A stretch of DNA of 64,000 nt from Flammeovirga yaeyamensis (lineage in GTDB: Bacteria > Bacteroidota > Bacteroidia > Cytophagales > Flammeovirgaceae), in assembly GCF_018736045.1 (NCBI RefSeq), contig NZ_CP076132.1, forward strand, positions 4,263,501 through 4,327,500. The letters run 5' to 3'. The notes beneath the pieces are model-generated. The model did not search any database and had not been told where the DNA came from. It saw nothing but the letters and a program-made list of their open reading frames with translations. This document shows, in pieces, positions 53,201-62,745 of this stretch. The translations under genes and the position numbers were made by a program. Numbering within the stretch: position 1 is the stretch's first letter; every line of letters begins with the position of its first letter.

Positions 53201-56200
53201 CACCCATTGATCCATCCGTAATAGTTGAAGCAGAAGATAAATAAAGTGTCTTTTCTTGAATATGGAATAAACCGTCTGTTAGTTTTAAATCATTATTGAT
53301 TCTTACAGAATAGAAAACACTTGAGTTGGTTTTATCGTCTAAGTAAAGTCCATTTGGTGAACTCACTTCCATATAATCGAATTCAACAACATCTGTTGTT
53401 AAGTATTGAGTGATTCCTGCAGGAGCATCAAAAACAACATAATTACCCGCTTGAGACGTTACTTTACCAGAAATATCTTGATTGGCTCCAATTAGATTGA
53501 TACTTATACCACCCGTTGCTCCATCCAAGTCTAATGTACTGTTAGCATCAATAGAAAGCGTTTCTTCAATATTTACATTTGAACTTACAAAGTTGTCATC
53601 AAATTGCATGTTACCACTTAGGATAGAAAAATTTCTAAATTCGTGGTTAACATCATTACCTGAATAAATCAAAGTAGATTCAGAACCTTCTGTGTAATCT
53701 ACAGCAAAAGTTGCTCCTGCACTCGCTTTCCACTCTCCGTTATTGATCAATTCTTCCGCATCAAACATTGTGATCTGAGTTGCTCCTTGATCTAAAATAG
53801 TTCCTGAAGCTAAACTTGCACCACCTTTAATCTCTGTATCAACTACGAATTCAATAGACCCATCACGTAGATCAAAATAAGGTAAATGAGTGATGTATGC
53901 TTGGAAGTCTGTTGTCTCCTGAGTATCAATAATTATTCTTGCATTCTCATTGTAAACAAAACGGTTGACATTGAATTTATCTGCATTTATAAAATAAGCA
54001 TCTGAAGCTAAGCCTTTACCACCTTTTAAAGTGAAACTATTTACCCCATCAATATATTCGAAGTTTAAATTAAACTCAGAGTCTGCTGATCCAAACAAGT
54101 AAAGTACCCCTTGATCATTAAAATCAGAAATGATGGTCTGACCACCAATATCTACAATACCTGAATTATGGTTAAATTCTAAAATACCTACGTTAGAGAA
54201 GTTATCGGTTCTTAAGTGAGAACCAATATCTAAAGTAGCTTGATTGACAACTGTAGAACCATCTCCGCTGTATACATTCTCAATAGAAACTACTGCATCA
54301 CCGGAAGTTCCATATTCTAAGAAGTTATAATCAGATGTATTACCAGTATTTAAAATTACATTACCACCGATAATCTCCAATTCACCTTTTAATTGAATAC
54401 CTGCTCTTGTACCCGTTACTCTTACAGTAGCTCCATTTGCTACTTGTAATTTACCAGTTGTTGGAATGACGAATTCATATCCTTTTACATCACTAGCATT
54501 ATTTACATTTAGATCAATGTTAGCGTGTAATAATCTAACAGTACCTTTATTCAATAAGAAGTTCTTTTCTGTGCTTGTTAAGTCTGTAGCTGTTGGATTT
54601 AAGAAACCAATGTTAGACTCGAAATCAACTAAGTCAGTCAAATTGTCTTTTTCAACAACTACCTTCCCTAATTTGATAGATTGATTAGCATCTCCTAAAT
54701 CATGAGAAATTACTGAATTCTCATTACCAACAAAAGAAGTGTTTACTCTAACATTTTCAGAACTCCAATCGATATAAGTATTCGATGCATTTCCCGTATT
54801 TTTATTTACAGTAATATCATTTGATATTGTCATAGTATGATCAACATCTGCTAGAGCATTATCATAAACAAAAGTACTATAACCCCCATCATCATATGGC
54901 GTGTTTGAATTATTAATCACAAAGTTCTCACAAGAAATATCTACACTAACACCACCTTTGTTTTTGAAAATAAGAGTACCATATCTGTAAGCTCCTAATT
55001 GAAAAGTCTTTTCAACCTCAATTGAAGTGTTTTCATTTGTTTCTCCAACAATAAAGTTAGTAGTATTAGCCACTGTAAATGAATAGGCTTTAAAATCATC
55101 AAAACCTAAATAAGTATAGCTTTCATCTCCCTGAGAGTTGATATAAACATTAGGGTAGAAGTTAACACCGTCTAACTCTGTGAACTTAATAAGTTTACTA
55201 GTGTTCTCTGCTAAACGAACATTTAATTGAGAGCCAGTATTTTTTGCCCAATCACCAAAATCTCCTAATAAGTTGGCATTTTTAGTATCATTTTCGTAGA
55301 AATACACCATAAAGATACCTTCTCCAATAACCGCATCTGCAGTTAAAGTTGCATTCTCTTTTACATGAATTCTATGACGAGCAGTATTCGTTTCTGCAAA
55401 TACAATTCTACTACACTCCATATCTTCATTGGCGTCGATATGAATACCAGAAACTTTAGATAAGTCTCCTGTCATTTCGCTATCATCAAAATATACTACA
55501 TCACCTGCTTTTGGATAATCTGGAGCCGGGTCCGTTCTATTTGTTCCTTCAACCAAAAGCCAATTGTTTGGATTGTTCCATTTATCTCCATCTTCATTTG
55601 TACCTGCAAGTTTCCAATAGAATACTCTAGTTTCTCCACTAAACGCAGCTGCGTTACCAACGGTTAAACTGGCATTTTCAGGGTGGATAAACGTGTTATT
55701 TAAATCCCAATCTTCAACATATTTTACTTCATAGAAAGCCCCACTAGAATATCCACTTGAATTACTTGGATTGGTTTCGGTAATACCAAAAGTCAAAGCC
55801 TTTCTTTCATAAATTGAAATATCAGGATCCAATGTAGGGTTCAAACGATCAACAGTTAATTGATCACCATTCAATACTTTACCAGGGAATAATGTTCCGG
55901 TATCTACAGTGTAATCAGATTTAGGTAAATATCCTCTAAACTTCATTAACGGGTAATTTGGAATACTTAAATCATCCAAATCGATTCGACGTACATTCCA
56001 ATATAAATTTATTAAAGTGCCTGATACTGTATTTGCAGTGGATAAAATAGAATTTACAGGAGTAACAGAAATATATCCTCCATCATCTACTGATGGCATA
56101 CTATTACCTCCATCTAAACCGACTACCGTTTTAAAAGGTGTGTATTTTTTCTCTCCTAAATCATTCAGAAAACCAATAGGGTAATCTATTTCTACATTTA

Positions 56201-58688
56201 CATTACTGCTATTGTTATTTACCGTATATTGGTCAATTTTTATAGCTACACCCCCGTCAGAATCGTTACCATCTGTCATGAAGAAGTTATTGTAATCAAT
56301 TCCTCCATCATTGTAAGATCCAAAACTACCGTCCAACTCTAATTTATCGAACTTCATTTCATAACGACCAATATAGATGGTACCATGTCTATAGTAGCCT
56401 CTTTCAATATGAGTGTTCCCTATGAAAGTCAGTTGATTCTCGTCTGCGTTTAGTTTTAGGTTACCAAATCGTCCACCATCTTCAACATAAATTGTTTGGG
56501 CATCTGATTTTAATTTGATTAATGCACTTCTTGGTGTTCCCCCTTCAGCGTAGTAACCAAATTGTCCAGTAGCTCCAATATTTACGGTAGGTCCAAAAGC
56601 TCTAATCGAATAATCGCCTTGATAAAATAAACCATTATTGATATGAAGTTCATTGGCAATTCTAAGGATATTACTATCGTTTTGATCTACAGCATCTGAT
56701 CCACTGTAAGCTGTATCAGAAGCTTTAACGTGAGTATCATTACCTGAAGTAACTCTTACAATAGCTTTACTTGTCGATGGAGAGAAATCATAAATTTCAT
56801 CTTTGTCAATGATCATATTATAAAAAATCAATTCATCATCTTCTGCATCATCAACACCTGCTAAAGAATAATCAACATGAATTGTACTCGTTTTTTCTCC
56901 GTTGAAAGTTAGTGTACAATCATTTCTTTTATAACCTGAAACTGATTCGTCATAGAAAAATGCATCTTCTTGATTTATGAATAAATCATGACCGATGTCT
57001 ACTTTATGTGTACCAGCATAAAATGGAGCATCAATTGTTAGCGTTCCGTTTACTTTTAAATCATGTTCGATAGTGATATTAGAACCACTGTTCACACTAA
57101 AAGTTAGTGGTCTTAAACTTACTGCTCCTGCCCCTTTTATTTCCACATTTGGTAGGGGTGCGTTAGAAGCAATGTACATTTCCTGATTAGCATCAGTAAT
57201 AAATACTACTTTTCCGTTATCACTAACATTATAATTACCATCACCTGTTTCTATCATCATACCTTTTCCTGAGTTAGGAGAAGATGATCCAGTACCATCG
57301 ATAGTGATTGTACCGCCAGTCATAGTAAATGATGTAGTAGTATATGGTAAACAGAAAGGTTGTTGATTGTTAGGATAGTTTTTGATGTACAATTCACCAC
57401 CTGTCATAGAAAAGGCACCTTGATGCCCCACTCCTAAGAAAGATGTTCTCAGTTGTCTCATTTCTGCACGACCTTTTTCGATACTGAATTTACCAGTTTC
57501 TCTAAGTGTTACACCATATTGAGGCCCAGAACCTGTCCCATTCAAACCTTGGTTAATAAAGAAATTTCCTTCTCTAACGATAATTTCACCATAAAGAGTA
57601 AGTGCATTTCCTTGTTGCATATATACATTACAAGTAGGACTGTCTAAGATTAAAATAGCATCACCTACTAAATCCCTATTATTAGTCTCGTTCGTATTTA
57701 AATCAAATTGAATATAATCTCCAACAATAAAAGTTCCTTTATCAAAATGTTCAACAAAATCAGTTCCTGACTGATTCAGTATGAAATTTGTTAATCCACC
57801 TTCTCCACCATTAATTCTTACTTCATGTTGCTTTAAGTCTTTTTCAGTATCAAAATAATCTGCTTCAAAATAACCATAGGAAACACCTCCTTCATATACG
57901 TTGACCTGAATTAATTGAGACTTACTTCCTCGGAATTGTACAATTGAGCTTCCTAAATCAAAAGTACCTCTGTTTTCTAAACTACCATATAAGGTAATAC
58001 TTTTCGAATTTCCATTATCCAAAAGTGAGGCTCCATTTGTAATATATACATCTCCATTCACCTCGAAAGTGGTGGTTGCATCTAAATTTATTTGTCCCTC
58101 CTCGATTTTTAAATGATCTAAAAGCGTAAGGTTCAAAACCGTTAGTGCGCCTGCTCCTCTTTTAGTAAATGAAGAAAAAGTATAACTACTTGCAAAAGTG
58201 ATATCAGAAGCGTTATTCATAATCAAAGTGCCTTGACCTTGATTAGAAAATCCTCTATCCACATTGGTATAGCTACCTGTTGGGATACTTTCTTCAATCT
58301 CTACTATAAGATCTCCTTCTCCTTTAATTTCGTCAAAATTAATTCCAGTTTGAGCTGCAGGAATAGATAAAGAAGATCCCAAAGATAAATCTAGTAATAG
58401 ATAATCTTTGTCAACAACATCGGTGTTGAAGATAATGGTATTATCAAATTTGATAAACACCTCATCTCCATCTTCTGGAATTTTGTTGCTTGGATTATTC
58501 ACGGATCCATCAAACTCTAAAGTCCAAGAGGTGGGATCGTTCCAGTTTTTTACTGCTACACCATTATTTACGGTGTACCACTTTGTTTGCCCTATTAATG
58601 TTTGGGATAGAAATAGTAAAGAAGTAAGCAAACAAAGTTTGTAAATTGAAGTAATATGTCGGTACATACAAACAGGTTTATAGTTCAT
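50289..58688 (-). CDS. Giant T9SS-secreted surface protein (2799 residues)
   Basis: 2799 residues. Start at the ATG at 58688, or seven codons later (MYRHITSIYK); either gives a signal peptide ending near SQTLIGQ. The body is a long series of beta strands with no obvious catalytic motif, many of the G-x-hydrophobic-x-N/D ladder type (TLTIDAPFYAGTHKVDIGHD), as in parallel beta-helix adhesins. A W-x-NPxxW motif recurs near residues 45 (WNDPTSWTL) and 1030 (WNNPNNWLL). A Fn3-like ELPVELISFTAEV stretch precedes the type A sorting domain (VVYPNPALDSDLNIQVIG to the end). It is probably anchored on the cell surface and works in adhesion or gliding. It is a single gene with its own terminator. Confidence 0.88.
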   Translation of the reverse strand: MNYKPVCMYRHITSIYKLCLLTSLLFLSQTLIGQTKWYTVNNGVAVKNWNDPTSWTLEFDGSVNNPSNKIPEDGDEVFIKFDNTIIFNTDVVDKDYLLLDLSLGSSLSIPAAQTGINFDEIKGEGDLIVEIEESIPTGSYTNVDRGFSNQGQGTLIMNNASDITFASSYTFSSFTKRGAGALTVLNLTLLDHLKIEEGQINLDATTTFEVNGDVYITNGASLLDNGNSKSITLYGSLENRGTFDLGSSIVQFRGSKSQLIQVNVYEGGVSYGYFEADYFDTEKDLKQHEVRINGGEGGLTNFILNQSGTDFVEHFDKGTFIVGDYIQFDLNTNETNNRDLVGDAILILDSPTCNVYMQQGNALTLYGEIIVREGNFFINQGLNGTGSGPQYGVTLRETGKFSIEKGRAEMRQLRTSFLGVGHQGAFSMTGGELYIKNYPNNQQPFCLPYTTTSFTMTGGTITIDGTGSSSPNSGKGMMIETGDGNYNVSDNGKVVFITDANQEMYIASNAPLPNVEIKGAGAVSLRPLTFSVNSGSNITIEHDLKVNGTLTIDAPFYAGTHKVDIGHDLFINQEDAFFYDESVSGYKRNDCTLTFNGEKTSTIHVDYSLAGVDDAEDDELIFYNMIIDKDEIYDFSPSTSKAIVRVTSGNDTHVKASDTAYSGSDAVDQNDSNILRIANELHINNGLFYQGDYSIRAFGPTVNIGATGQFGYYAEGGTPRSALIKLKSDAQTIYVEDGGRFGNLKLNADENQLTFIGNTHIERGYYRHGTIYIGRYEMKFDKLELDGSFGSYNDGGIDYNNFFMTDGNDSDGGVAIKIDQYTVNNNSSNVNVEIDYPIGFLNDLGEKKYTPFKTVVGLDGGNSMPSVDDGGYISVTPVNSILSTANTVSGTLINLYWNVRRIDLDDLSIPNYPLMKFRGYLPKSDYTVDTGTLFPGKVLNGDQLTVDRLNPTLDPDISIYERKALTFGITETNPSNSSGYSSGAFYEVKYVEDWDLNNTFIHPENASLTVGNAAAFSGETRVFYWKLAGTNEDGDKWNNPNNWLLVEGTNRTDPAPDYPKAGDVVYFDDSEMTGDLSKVSGIHIDANEDMECSRIVFAETNTARHRIHVKENATLTADAVIGEGIFMVYFYENDTKNANLLGDFGDWAKNTGSQLNVRLAENTSKLIKFTELDGVNFYPNVYINSQGDESYTYLGFDDFKAYSFTVANTTNFIVGETNENTSIEVEKTFQLGAYRYGTLIFKNKGGVSVDISCENFVINNSNTPYDDGGYSTFVYDNALADVDHTMTISNDITVNKNTGNASNTYIDWSSENVRVNTSFVGNENSVISHDLGDANQSIKLGKVVVEKDNLTDLVDFESNIGFLNPTATDLTSTEKNFLLNKGTVRLLHANIDLNVNNASDVKGYEFVIPTTGKLQVANGATVRVTGTRAGIQLKGELEIIGGNVILNTGNTSDYNFLEYGTSGDAVVSIENVYSGDGSTVVNQATLDIGSHLRTDNFSNVGILEFNHNSGIVDIGGQTIISDFNDQGVLYLFGSADSEFNLNFEYIDGVNSFTLKGGKGLASDAYFINADKFNVNRFVYNENARIIIDTQETTDFQAYITHLPYFDLRDGSIEFVVDTEIKGGASLASGTILDQGATQITMFDAEELINNGEWKASAGATFAVDYTEGSESTLIYSGNDVNHEFRNFSILSGNMQFDDNFVSSNVNIEETLSIDANSTLDLDGATGGISINLIGANQDISGKVTSQAGNYVVFDAPAGITQYLTTDVVEFDYMEVSSPNGLYLDDKTNSSVFYSVRINNDLKLTDGLFHIQEKTLYLSSASTITDGSMGDGFGTTRMIVANGQQRDGGIIKQFVGTDVASYIFPIGTNIEGNPKYSPVELDFTGNAVAGGTEYFIKVLPLDYYYPSLIKSDVVGTPRVLDYTWFLSSLDANGNDVEVPDGFDATLILNYHDEDILQTTADEVDYTSVVFYEGTLAWQQKTGIITLADNEVSFDISKANVLSKLNGGQLSGIYTIGNPDDMATGIKKFYTASAISTSTEHEWEDDIWEVVTLVSAGTETIIIDGNPVIFNKYTEGARDDAKGEFPENGAIAIIESNKKVLAGDARDRELSEVQINGTVILDTRTGNDYSQGDFGIVSGVGILEMRATAQKPSGNWSSFFNKTTGGEVMVKLPNDDTNFTGSSEAAALLASILEGGTELKALTLTVDDKGSGDPIKYILKNLNYSFGSFIAENGAEVYFENNIITVDRDILINNAYLSTDANSTLTTSKSFVVDGGSTVDLGGNLIIYENIEVDNGEANKIVATNSSKVTFTGATYPTQNVFLNGSKLANVYIDKPNVDDVVDFRDASYITESLEFNYDAYGKVRSGSRSKKGAKVTGNLTIERPRNIYNYSYDRYIYGHTKFVMKQGAATEVVFPIGNEDHIYPIGLSTTNLEHDVVWMADYVDHEDNTDPTTTLPEVGGEFIQDAEKKKIIGMQKNGRWLLEPILNDAEEINVKILQFVNKAQLENTDFDNASLFRTMLESSTISSDEQHSFGIIGGSTEQREVRDSKDIVQFYMYESSEAITYQGKGAFDAEIVIDSDRFSSGRMNMTSGRIATPTNFANGGFRWAYVDDEAITPPELPVELISFTAEVTSTNEVELEWITASEENNDFFLIEKSIDGKVWSQVAEVEGAGNSNVLLKYNHTDSRPFNGTSYYRLTQIDFDGQFEIFEPVSVTVNSQGQEFDVVVYPNPALDSDLNIQVIGSEGRIQAVLYDQFGKVLKSSIEDAQFFKYETQNLPSGMYFLKVIQGSQQQIEKVIIK

Positions 58689-59113
58689 TATTTAGTAGTA
58701 CATGTTTATTTAAGTAATCTAAAGATTGGAGGAGAGTATTTTCGAGTGAAGTTTAGTTCAATAAATATTAGTAGTAACAAGTTAGGTACTTATTAACCAG
58801 GTAAAAAAAACACAGAGAAAATGTAACAACCAATCAGTTAAATACTTAATAAGTAAACAGCATAATAAAATCAAATTTATAAAATATTTATAAATAACTG
58901 TATTTATGAAAGAAAATTAACAAAATATTCATCCTAATAGTTCATTATTACCTCTAATATTTCATTTTTTGTCAAAAAACTTATTCGAGTAATAAAAAAC
59001 CTCTTCTTAAATCTTTTAAATAGTTTTTTAAAAATTTCGGATTCAAATCATTAGCTATTACATTTATGCCTTATGTAAATCAAGTGTGATTTTACAAAAA
59101 GAAATTAGCCTAG
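58689..59113. other. 425-base intergenic region between divergent genes
   Basis: Very AT-rich. It must hold promoters for the giant T9SS gene (-) and the M23 peptidase gene (+). A CAAATTTA at 58872-58879 (TAAATTTG on the minus strand) fits a -7 element, but no -33 partner is seen. No hairpin or open frame worth naming. Confidence 0.45.
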
Positions 59114-60391
59114 ATGAAGTTTTTAAAATTAGGATGTGCATTAGCGCTATTTTCTGTTTTTGCGTCTTGCGATCAACAGAAAAACAAAGACGCTAACACA
59201 GAAGAAGTTGGTGAGGAAATAAGCTACGAAGTTGATACAACAAATTACCTATATAACATTAATATTGATACCCTTGAGGTAGAACAGAATAAGGTAAAAC
59301 GAAATCAGAATTTATCCGATATCTTAAAAGATGAAGGAGTATCCAACGTTCAAATTTTTGAGTTAGCCAATCAATCCAAAGGAATATTTGATGTTCGCAA
59401 GATTAAAGTGGGGAACAATTACACTCTTCTGTTTAAACAGGATAGTACAAAGACCCTAGATTACTTTATATATGATATCGACGATATCAATTATGTGGTC
59501 TTTAATTTAGCTGACAGTAATAATGTATTTACTGGCGAAAAGCCCGTAACATTAAACAAGCGAGAGGTAGAAGGTGTGATTACAGCTTCTCTGTATCAAA
59601 CATTAGTCGACCAAGAAGAATCTCCTTTATTGGTCAACTTACTATCTGATGTTTACGCTTGGCAAATCGACTTTTTCCATATTCAAAAAGGAGATGCTTT
59701 TAAAGTGATCTTTTTTGAAAAAATTGTTGATGAAAAAGTAATAGGTATTGATCATATCGAAGCAGGGTTATTTACCCATCAAGGAAAAGATTACTATGCT
59801 TTTGATTACTTGTATAATGATAAAAATGAGTATTTCGATGAGTTTGGAAATAGCTTAAGAAAAGAATTTTTAAAGGCACCACTTCATTTTTCAAGAATAT
59901 CTTCTTCTTTCTCGTACAAAAGATTTCATCCTGTACAAAAAAGATATAAAGCCCACTTAGGTACCGATTACGCAGCTCCTATTAGAACTCCTATACATAC
60001 TGTTGGCGATGGAGAAATTGTTGCAGCAGGCTATTCTAAGTACAATGGCAATTATGTTAAAGTAAGACATAACTCTGTGTACACCACTCAATACCTGCAT
60101 ATGAATAAAATTAAAAAGGGTATTCGTCGTGGTGTTATGGTGAATCAAGGGGATGTAATTGGTTTTGTAGGAAAAACAGGGTTAGCCACAGGTCCTCACT
60201 TATGTTTCCGATTCTGGAAAAATGGCAAACAAGTCGACCCTAGAAGACAAGAAATTCCTTCTTCAGATCCTCTACCAGATTCTCTGTTAGGTGATTATCA
60301 CAAATACATTATGCCTATCAAATTGGAGTTGGATAAAGACCACTTAATCGTATCAGAAAATGATTCAACTACTGTCGATCCAACATCTTAA
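59114..60391 (+). CDS. M23-family peptidase lipoprotein
   Basis: 425 residues. Lipobox FASCDQ (Cys19). The middle resembles the OapA/LysM-like N-terminal domain of M23 proteins (VKRNQNLSDILKDEGVSNVQ, VRKIKVGNNYTLLFKQD). The C-terminal LytM domain has zinc ligands in HLGTDYAAPIRTP (HxxxD) and TQYLHMNK plus TGLATGPHLCFRFWKNG (HLH-like, here HLC). The central His of HLH is replaced by Leu-Cys order (PHLCFR): the usual motif is HLHFE, so one ligand position reads Cys. It cleaves or binds peptidoglycan cross-links. The GNAT gene overlaps its end by 32 bases. Confidence 0.85.
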   Translation: MKFLKLGCALALFSVFASCDQQKNKDANTEEVGEEISYEVDTTNYLYNINIDTLEVEQNKVKRNQNLSDILKDEGVSNVQIFELANQSKGIFDVRKIKVGNNYTLLFKQDSTKTLDYFIYDIDDINYVVFNLADSNNVFTGEKPVTLNKREVEGVITASLYQTLVDQEESPLLVNLLSDVYAWQIDFFHIQKGDAFKVIFFEKIVDEKVIGIDHIEAGLFTHQGKDYYAFDYLYNDKNEYFDEFGNSLRKEFLKAPLHFSRISSSFSYKRFHPVQKRYKAHLGTDYAAPIRTPIHTVGDGEIVAAGYSKYNGNYVKVRHNSVYTTQYLHMNKIKKGIRRGVMVNQGDVIGFVGKTGLATGPHLCFRFWKNGKQVDPRRQEIPSSDPLPDSLLGDYHKYIMPIKLELDKDHLIVSENDSTTVDPTS

Positions 60392-60851
60392 TCAGTTAGT
60401 TGCCTTATTTGATGAGGTAAAAATCGGTTTAACTGCATTGGGTTTAGATCAATGGGATGAAAAATACCCACATCGAAACGATCTTCAGAAAGATATCGAG
60501 GACCATAGTGCTTATGGTTATTTCGAAAAAGAAGAACTTGTAGGTTATGCGGTTTTCAATCAACTATTTGATGTTGAATACAATGCTATTGAATGGTTAA
60601 ATACCTCTGATAGTTTTATGGTGATGCACCGATTATGTGTTTCTCCAAAGCATCAAGGAAAAGGTATTGCTAAACAATTTGTTGCTTTTGGTGAAGAGTT
60701 GTGCATTACACAAAATATGAAATCCTTACGGTTTGATGCATTTAAAAAGAATCCTATTTCAGGAAAATTGTATCAAAAGTTGGGGTACAAAGTTCTTGGA
60801 GAAGTGACTTTCCGAAAAGGACAATTTGATTGCTTTGAGAAAGTGTTTTAA
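60360..60851 (+). CDS. GNAT-family N-acetyltransferase
   Basis: 163 residues. Acetyl-CoA-binding motif A is RLCVSPKHQGKGIAKQFVAF (Q/R-x-x-G-x-G/A). The strand SLRFDAFKKNPISGKLYQKL and GYKVLGEVTF complete the fold. The early GLDQWDEKYP block is common in GNATs of Bacteroidota. The acceptor is unknown. The ATG lies inside the last codons of the M23 gene (32-base overlap), so translation is probably coupled. Confidence 0.87.
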   Translation: MIQLLSIQHLNQLVALFDEVKIGLTALGLDQWDEKYPHRNDLQKDIEDHSAYGYFEKEELVGYAVFNQLFDVEYNAIEWLNTSDSFMVMHRLCVSPKHQGKGIAKQFVAFGEELCITQNMKSLRFDAFKKNPISGKLYQKLGYKVLGEVTFRKGQFDCFEKVF

Positions 60852-60878
60852 GCTTAAAATTTTAATTCTATATAGCAA

Positions 60879-60917
60879 AACAGGCAGTTTCAATTAAATG
60901 AAACTGCCTGTTTTTAT
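60879..60917. terminator. Bidirectional terminator between the GNAT gene and fabV
   Basis: AACAGGCAGTTTCA (60879-60892) pairs perfectly with TGAAACTGCCTGTT (60899-60912), loop ATTAAA, then a T run; A-rich before. Confidence 0.92.
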
Positions 60918-60950
60918 TTATGAAATGACCCACTCTCGTAGATCATCAAA

Positions 60951-62141
60951 TTAGCTTTTTAATGAAGGAACCTCAACGATTTCGTTCACGTCTGCAGCGT
61001 AATCTACGCCTTCCACTTTGAAACCAAATAAGTTGAAGAAATCATCAGAATAACCTTTTAAATCACCGATTTCAGAAAGGTTTTCTGTAGTAGCGATAGC
61101 CCAAAGCTCATCCACTTTAGCTTGAACATCCTCTCTCATTTCCCAATCGTCAATTCTGATTCTACCTTTCTCATCCAATTGCATGTCATCAGCATAAATT
61201 CTGTCAGCATACAAACGTTGGATTTGCTCGATACAACCTTCGTGGATACCTTCTGCTTTCATAATCTTGTACAATAAAGAGATATACAATGGAATAACAG
61301 GAATTGCAGAAGAAGCTTGAGTAACCAATGCTTTGTTTACAGAAACAACCGCTTTACCGTTGATATCCGCTAACTTATCTTGGATTTTGAAAGCAGTTGC
61401 TTCCAAGTGATCTTTAGCTGCACCGATAGTACCTTTTCTGTATACAGGCTCCGTTAATTTTGGTCCGATATAAGAGTAAGCGAATGTCTGAGCACCGTCG
61501 GCTAAAACGCCAGCAGCTTTCATCTCATCGATCCACATTTCCCAATCGTCGCCACCCATTACTTCAACAGTGTTAGCAATATCGTCCTCGTTTGCTGGGT
61601 CGATAGAAACCTCAGTTACGTTACCAGTATGGAAATCAACTGTTTTGTTTGAGAAAACACCACCGATTGGCTTTAATACTGATTTATGTCTTTTTCCTGT
61701 GTTAGGATTTGTTCTCACTGGAGATGCCAAAGAATAGATAACTAAGTCTACCTGACCTAAATCTTCTTTGATCATATCAATAGTTTGTTGCTTGATCTCT
61801 TTTGAGAAAGCATCGCCATTGATACTTTTTGCGTAAAGACCCGCTTCTGCTGCATGCTTTTCGAATGCTGCTGAGTTGTAATAACCTGGAGAAGCTGGAC
61901 GACCTGCTGATGGTCCTTTTTCTAAAAATACACCGATAGTTGATGCTCCACATCCAAAAGCAGATGTAATTCTTGAAGCTAAACCAAAGCCAGTTGATGC
62001 ACCAATAACTAATACTTTTTTAGCACCATCGATAGCACCTTTCGACTTTACATATTCAATCTGATTGATTACATTTTGCTCACAACCAGTTGGGTGAGCC
62101 GTCAAACAGATAAAACCTCTTGTTCTAGGTTCGATAATCAT
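60951..62141 (-). CDS. fabV: Trans-2-enoyl-CoA/ACP reductase FabV
   Basis: 396 residues, normal for FabV (longer than FabI). The start MIIEPRTRGFICLTAHPTGC, NAD(P)-binding VLVIGASTGFGLASRI and the active-site Y-x8-K in EPVYRKGTIGAAKDHLEAT are diagnostic. It reduces the double bond of enoyl thioesters in the last step of fatty-acid elongation, and this enzyme type is less sensitive to triclosan than FabI. It is cytosolic. It is a single gene; no other fab genes are near. Confidence 0.95.
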   Translation of the reverse strand: MIIEPRTRGFICLTAHPTGCEQNVINQIEYVKSKGAIDGAKKVLVIGASTGFGLASRITSAFGCGASTIGVFLEKGPSAGRPASPGYYNSAAFEKHAAEAGLYAKSINGDAFSKEIKQQTIDMIKEDLGQVDLVIYSLASPVRTNPNTGKRHKSVLKPIGGVFSNKTVDFHTGNVTEVSIDPANEDDIANTVEVMGGDDWEMWIDEMKAAGVLADGAQTFAYSYIGPKLTEPVYRKGTIGAAKDHLEATAFKIQDKLADINGKAVVSVNKALVTQASSAIPVIPLYISLLYKIMKAEGIHEGCIEQIQRLYADRIYADDMQLDEKGRIRIDDWEMREDVQAKVDELWAIATTENLSEIGDLKGYSDDFFNLFGFKVEGVDYAADVNEIVEVPSLKS

Positions 62142-62334
62142 CTCTATTCCTATTTATGTCCTTTAAGTTGTTTCAAAAAGACGTTTTAAATATTGATTTG
62201 TCAAATTCAGATGGCAAAGTTATAAAAAATTGAGAAACAAGAATTAAGAATTAAGGATTTTAAAAGGTGATCGTTGTTTTCATTTAATTGATATATATTA
62301 AATTATCTTAAATACTAAAGTTTAGGCAAAAATA

Positions 62335-62370
62335 TACCTCAAGAAAATTACTTCTTGAGGTACATTTTTT
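62335..62370. terminator. Terminator between fabV and the small exported gene
   Basis: ACCTCAAGAA pairs with TTCTTGAGGT around a short loop, with T tracts readable on both strands. It follows the 62376 gene on the minus strand. Confidence 0.8.
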
Positions 62371-62375
62371 AGAGA

Positions 62376-62669
62376 TTAATTAAATGAGATACACCCATTT
62401 TTAATAGTGATTCTAGCACCATCTCTTACAGTAACTTTCCCACAACTTGTGTGAATTACAGCTGAGCTTCCGCCACCTTGAATTGTGTAATTGGCTGTTC
62501 TACTTTTACCAAAAGTTACCTTTTTAGTACTTCCACCGATTTCTACAGTGTAAGTATGGTCTTGTGAATCCTTGTTCTCATAACGAACAGATACTGCTGC
62601 GTATGCATTATACGCAAGTGTCACTAATGCTAAGAATAGTGAGAAAGAGATTAGTCTTAAGCTTTTCAT
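62376..62669 (-). CDS. Small exported protein, unknown function
   Basis: 97 residues. Signal peptide to about residue 24 (LAYNAYA). The mature ~73 residues form a predicted small beta sandwich: VSVRYENKDSQDHTYTVEIG, then GKSRTANYTIQGGGSSAVIH. Two cysteines (TSCGKVTV; KNGCISFN) may form a disulfide. No family is recognised. Single gene with terminator. Confidence 0.62.
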   Translation of the reverse strand: MKSLRLISFSLFLALVTLAYNAYAAVSVRYENKDSQDHTYTVEIGGSTKKVTFGKSRTANYTIQGGGSSAVIHTSCGKVTVRDGARITIKNGCISFN

Positions 62670-62745
62670 TTTATAGTAAAGATTAAAAAATTAGTCATAC
62701 GAAAATAAACAAATAATCCCCACATTTAAAAATACTTAATGATGT

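Noticed and set aside
52048-58644. Several + strand open frames of 60-95 codons
   Set aside because: All are antisense to the giant T9SS gene and show its mirrored codon pattern.
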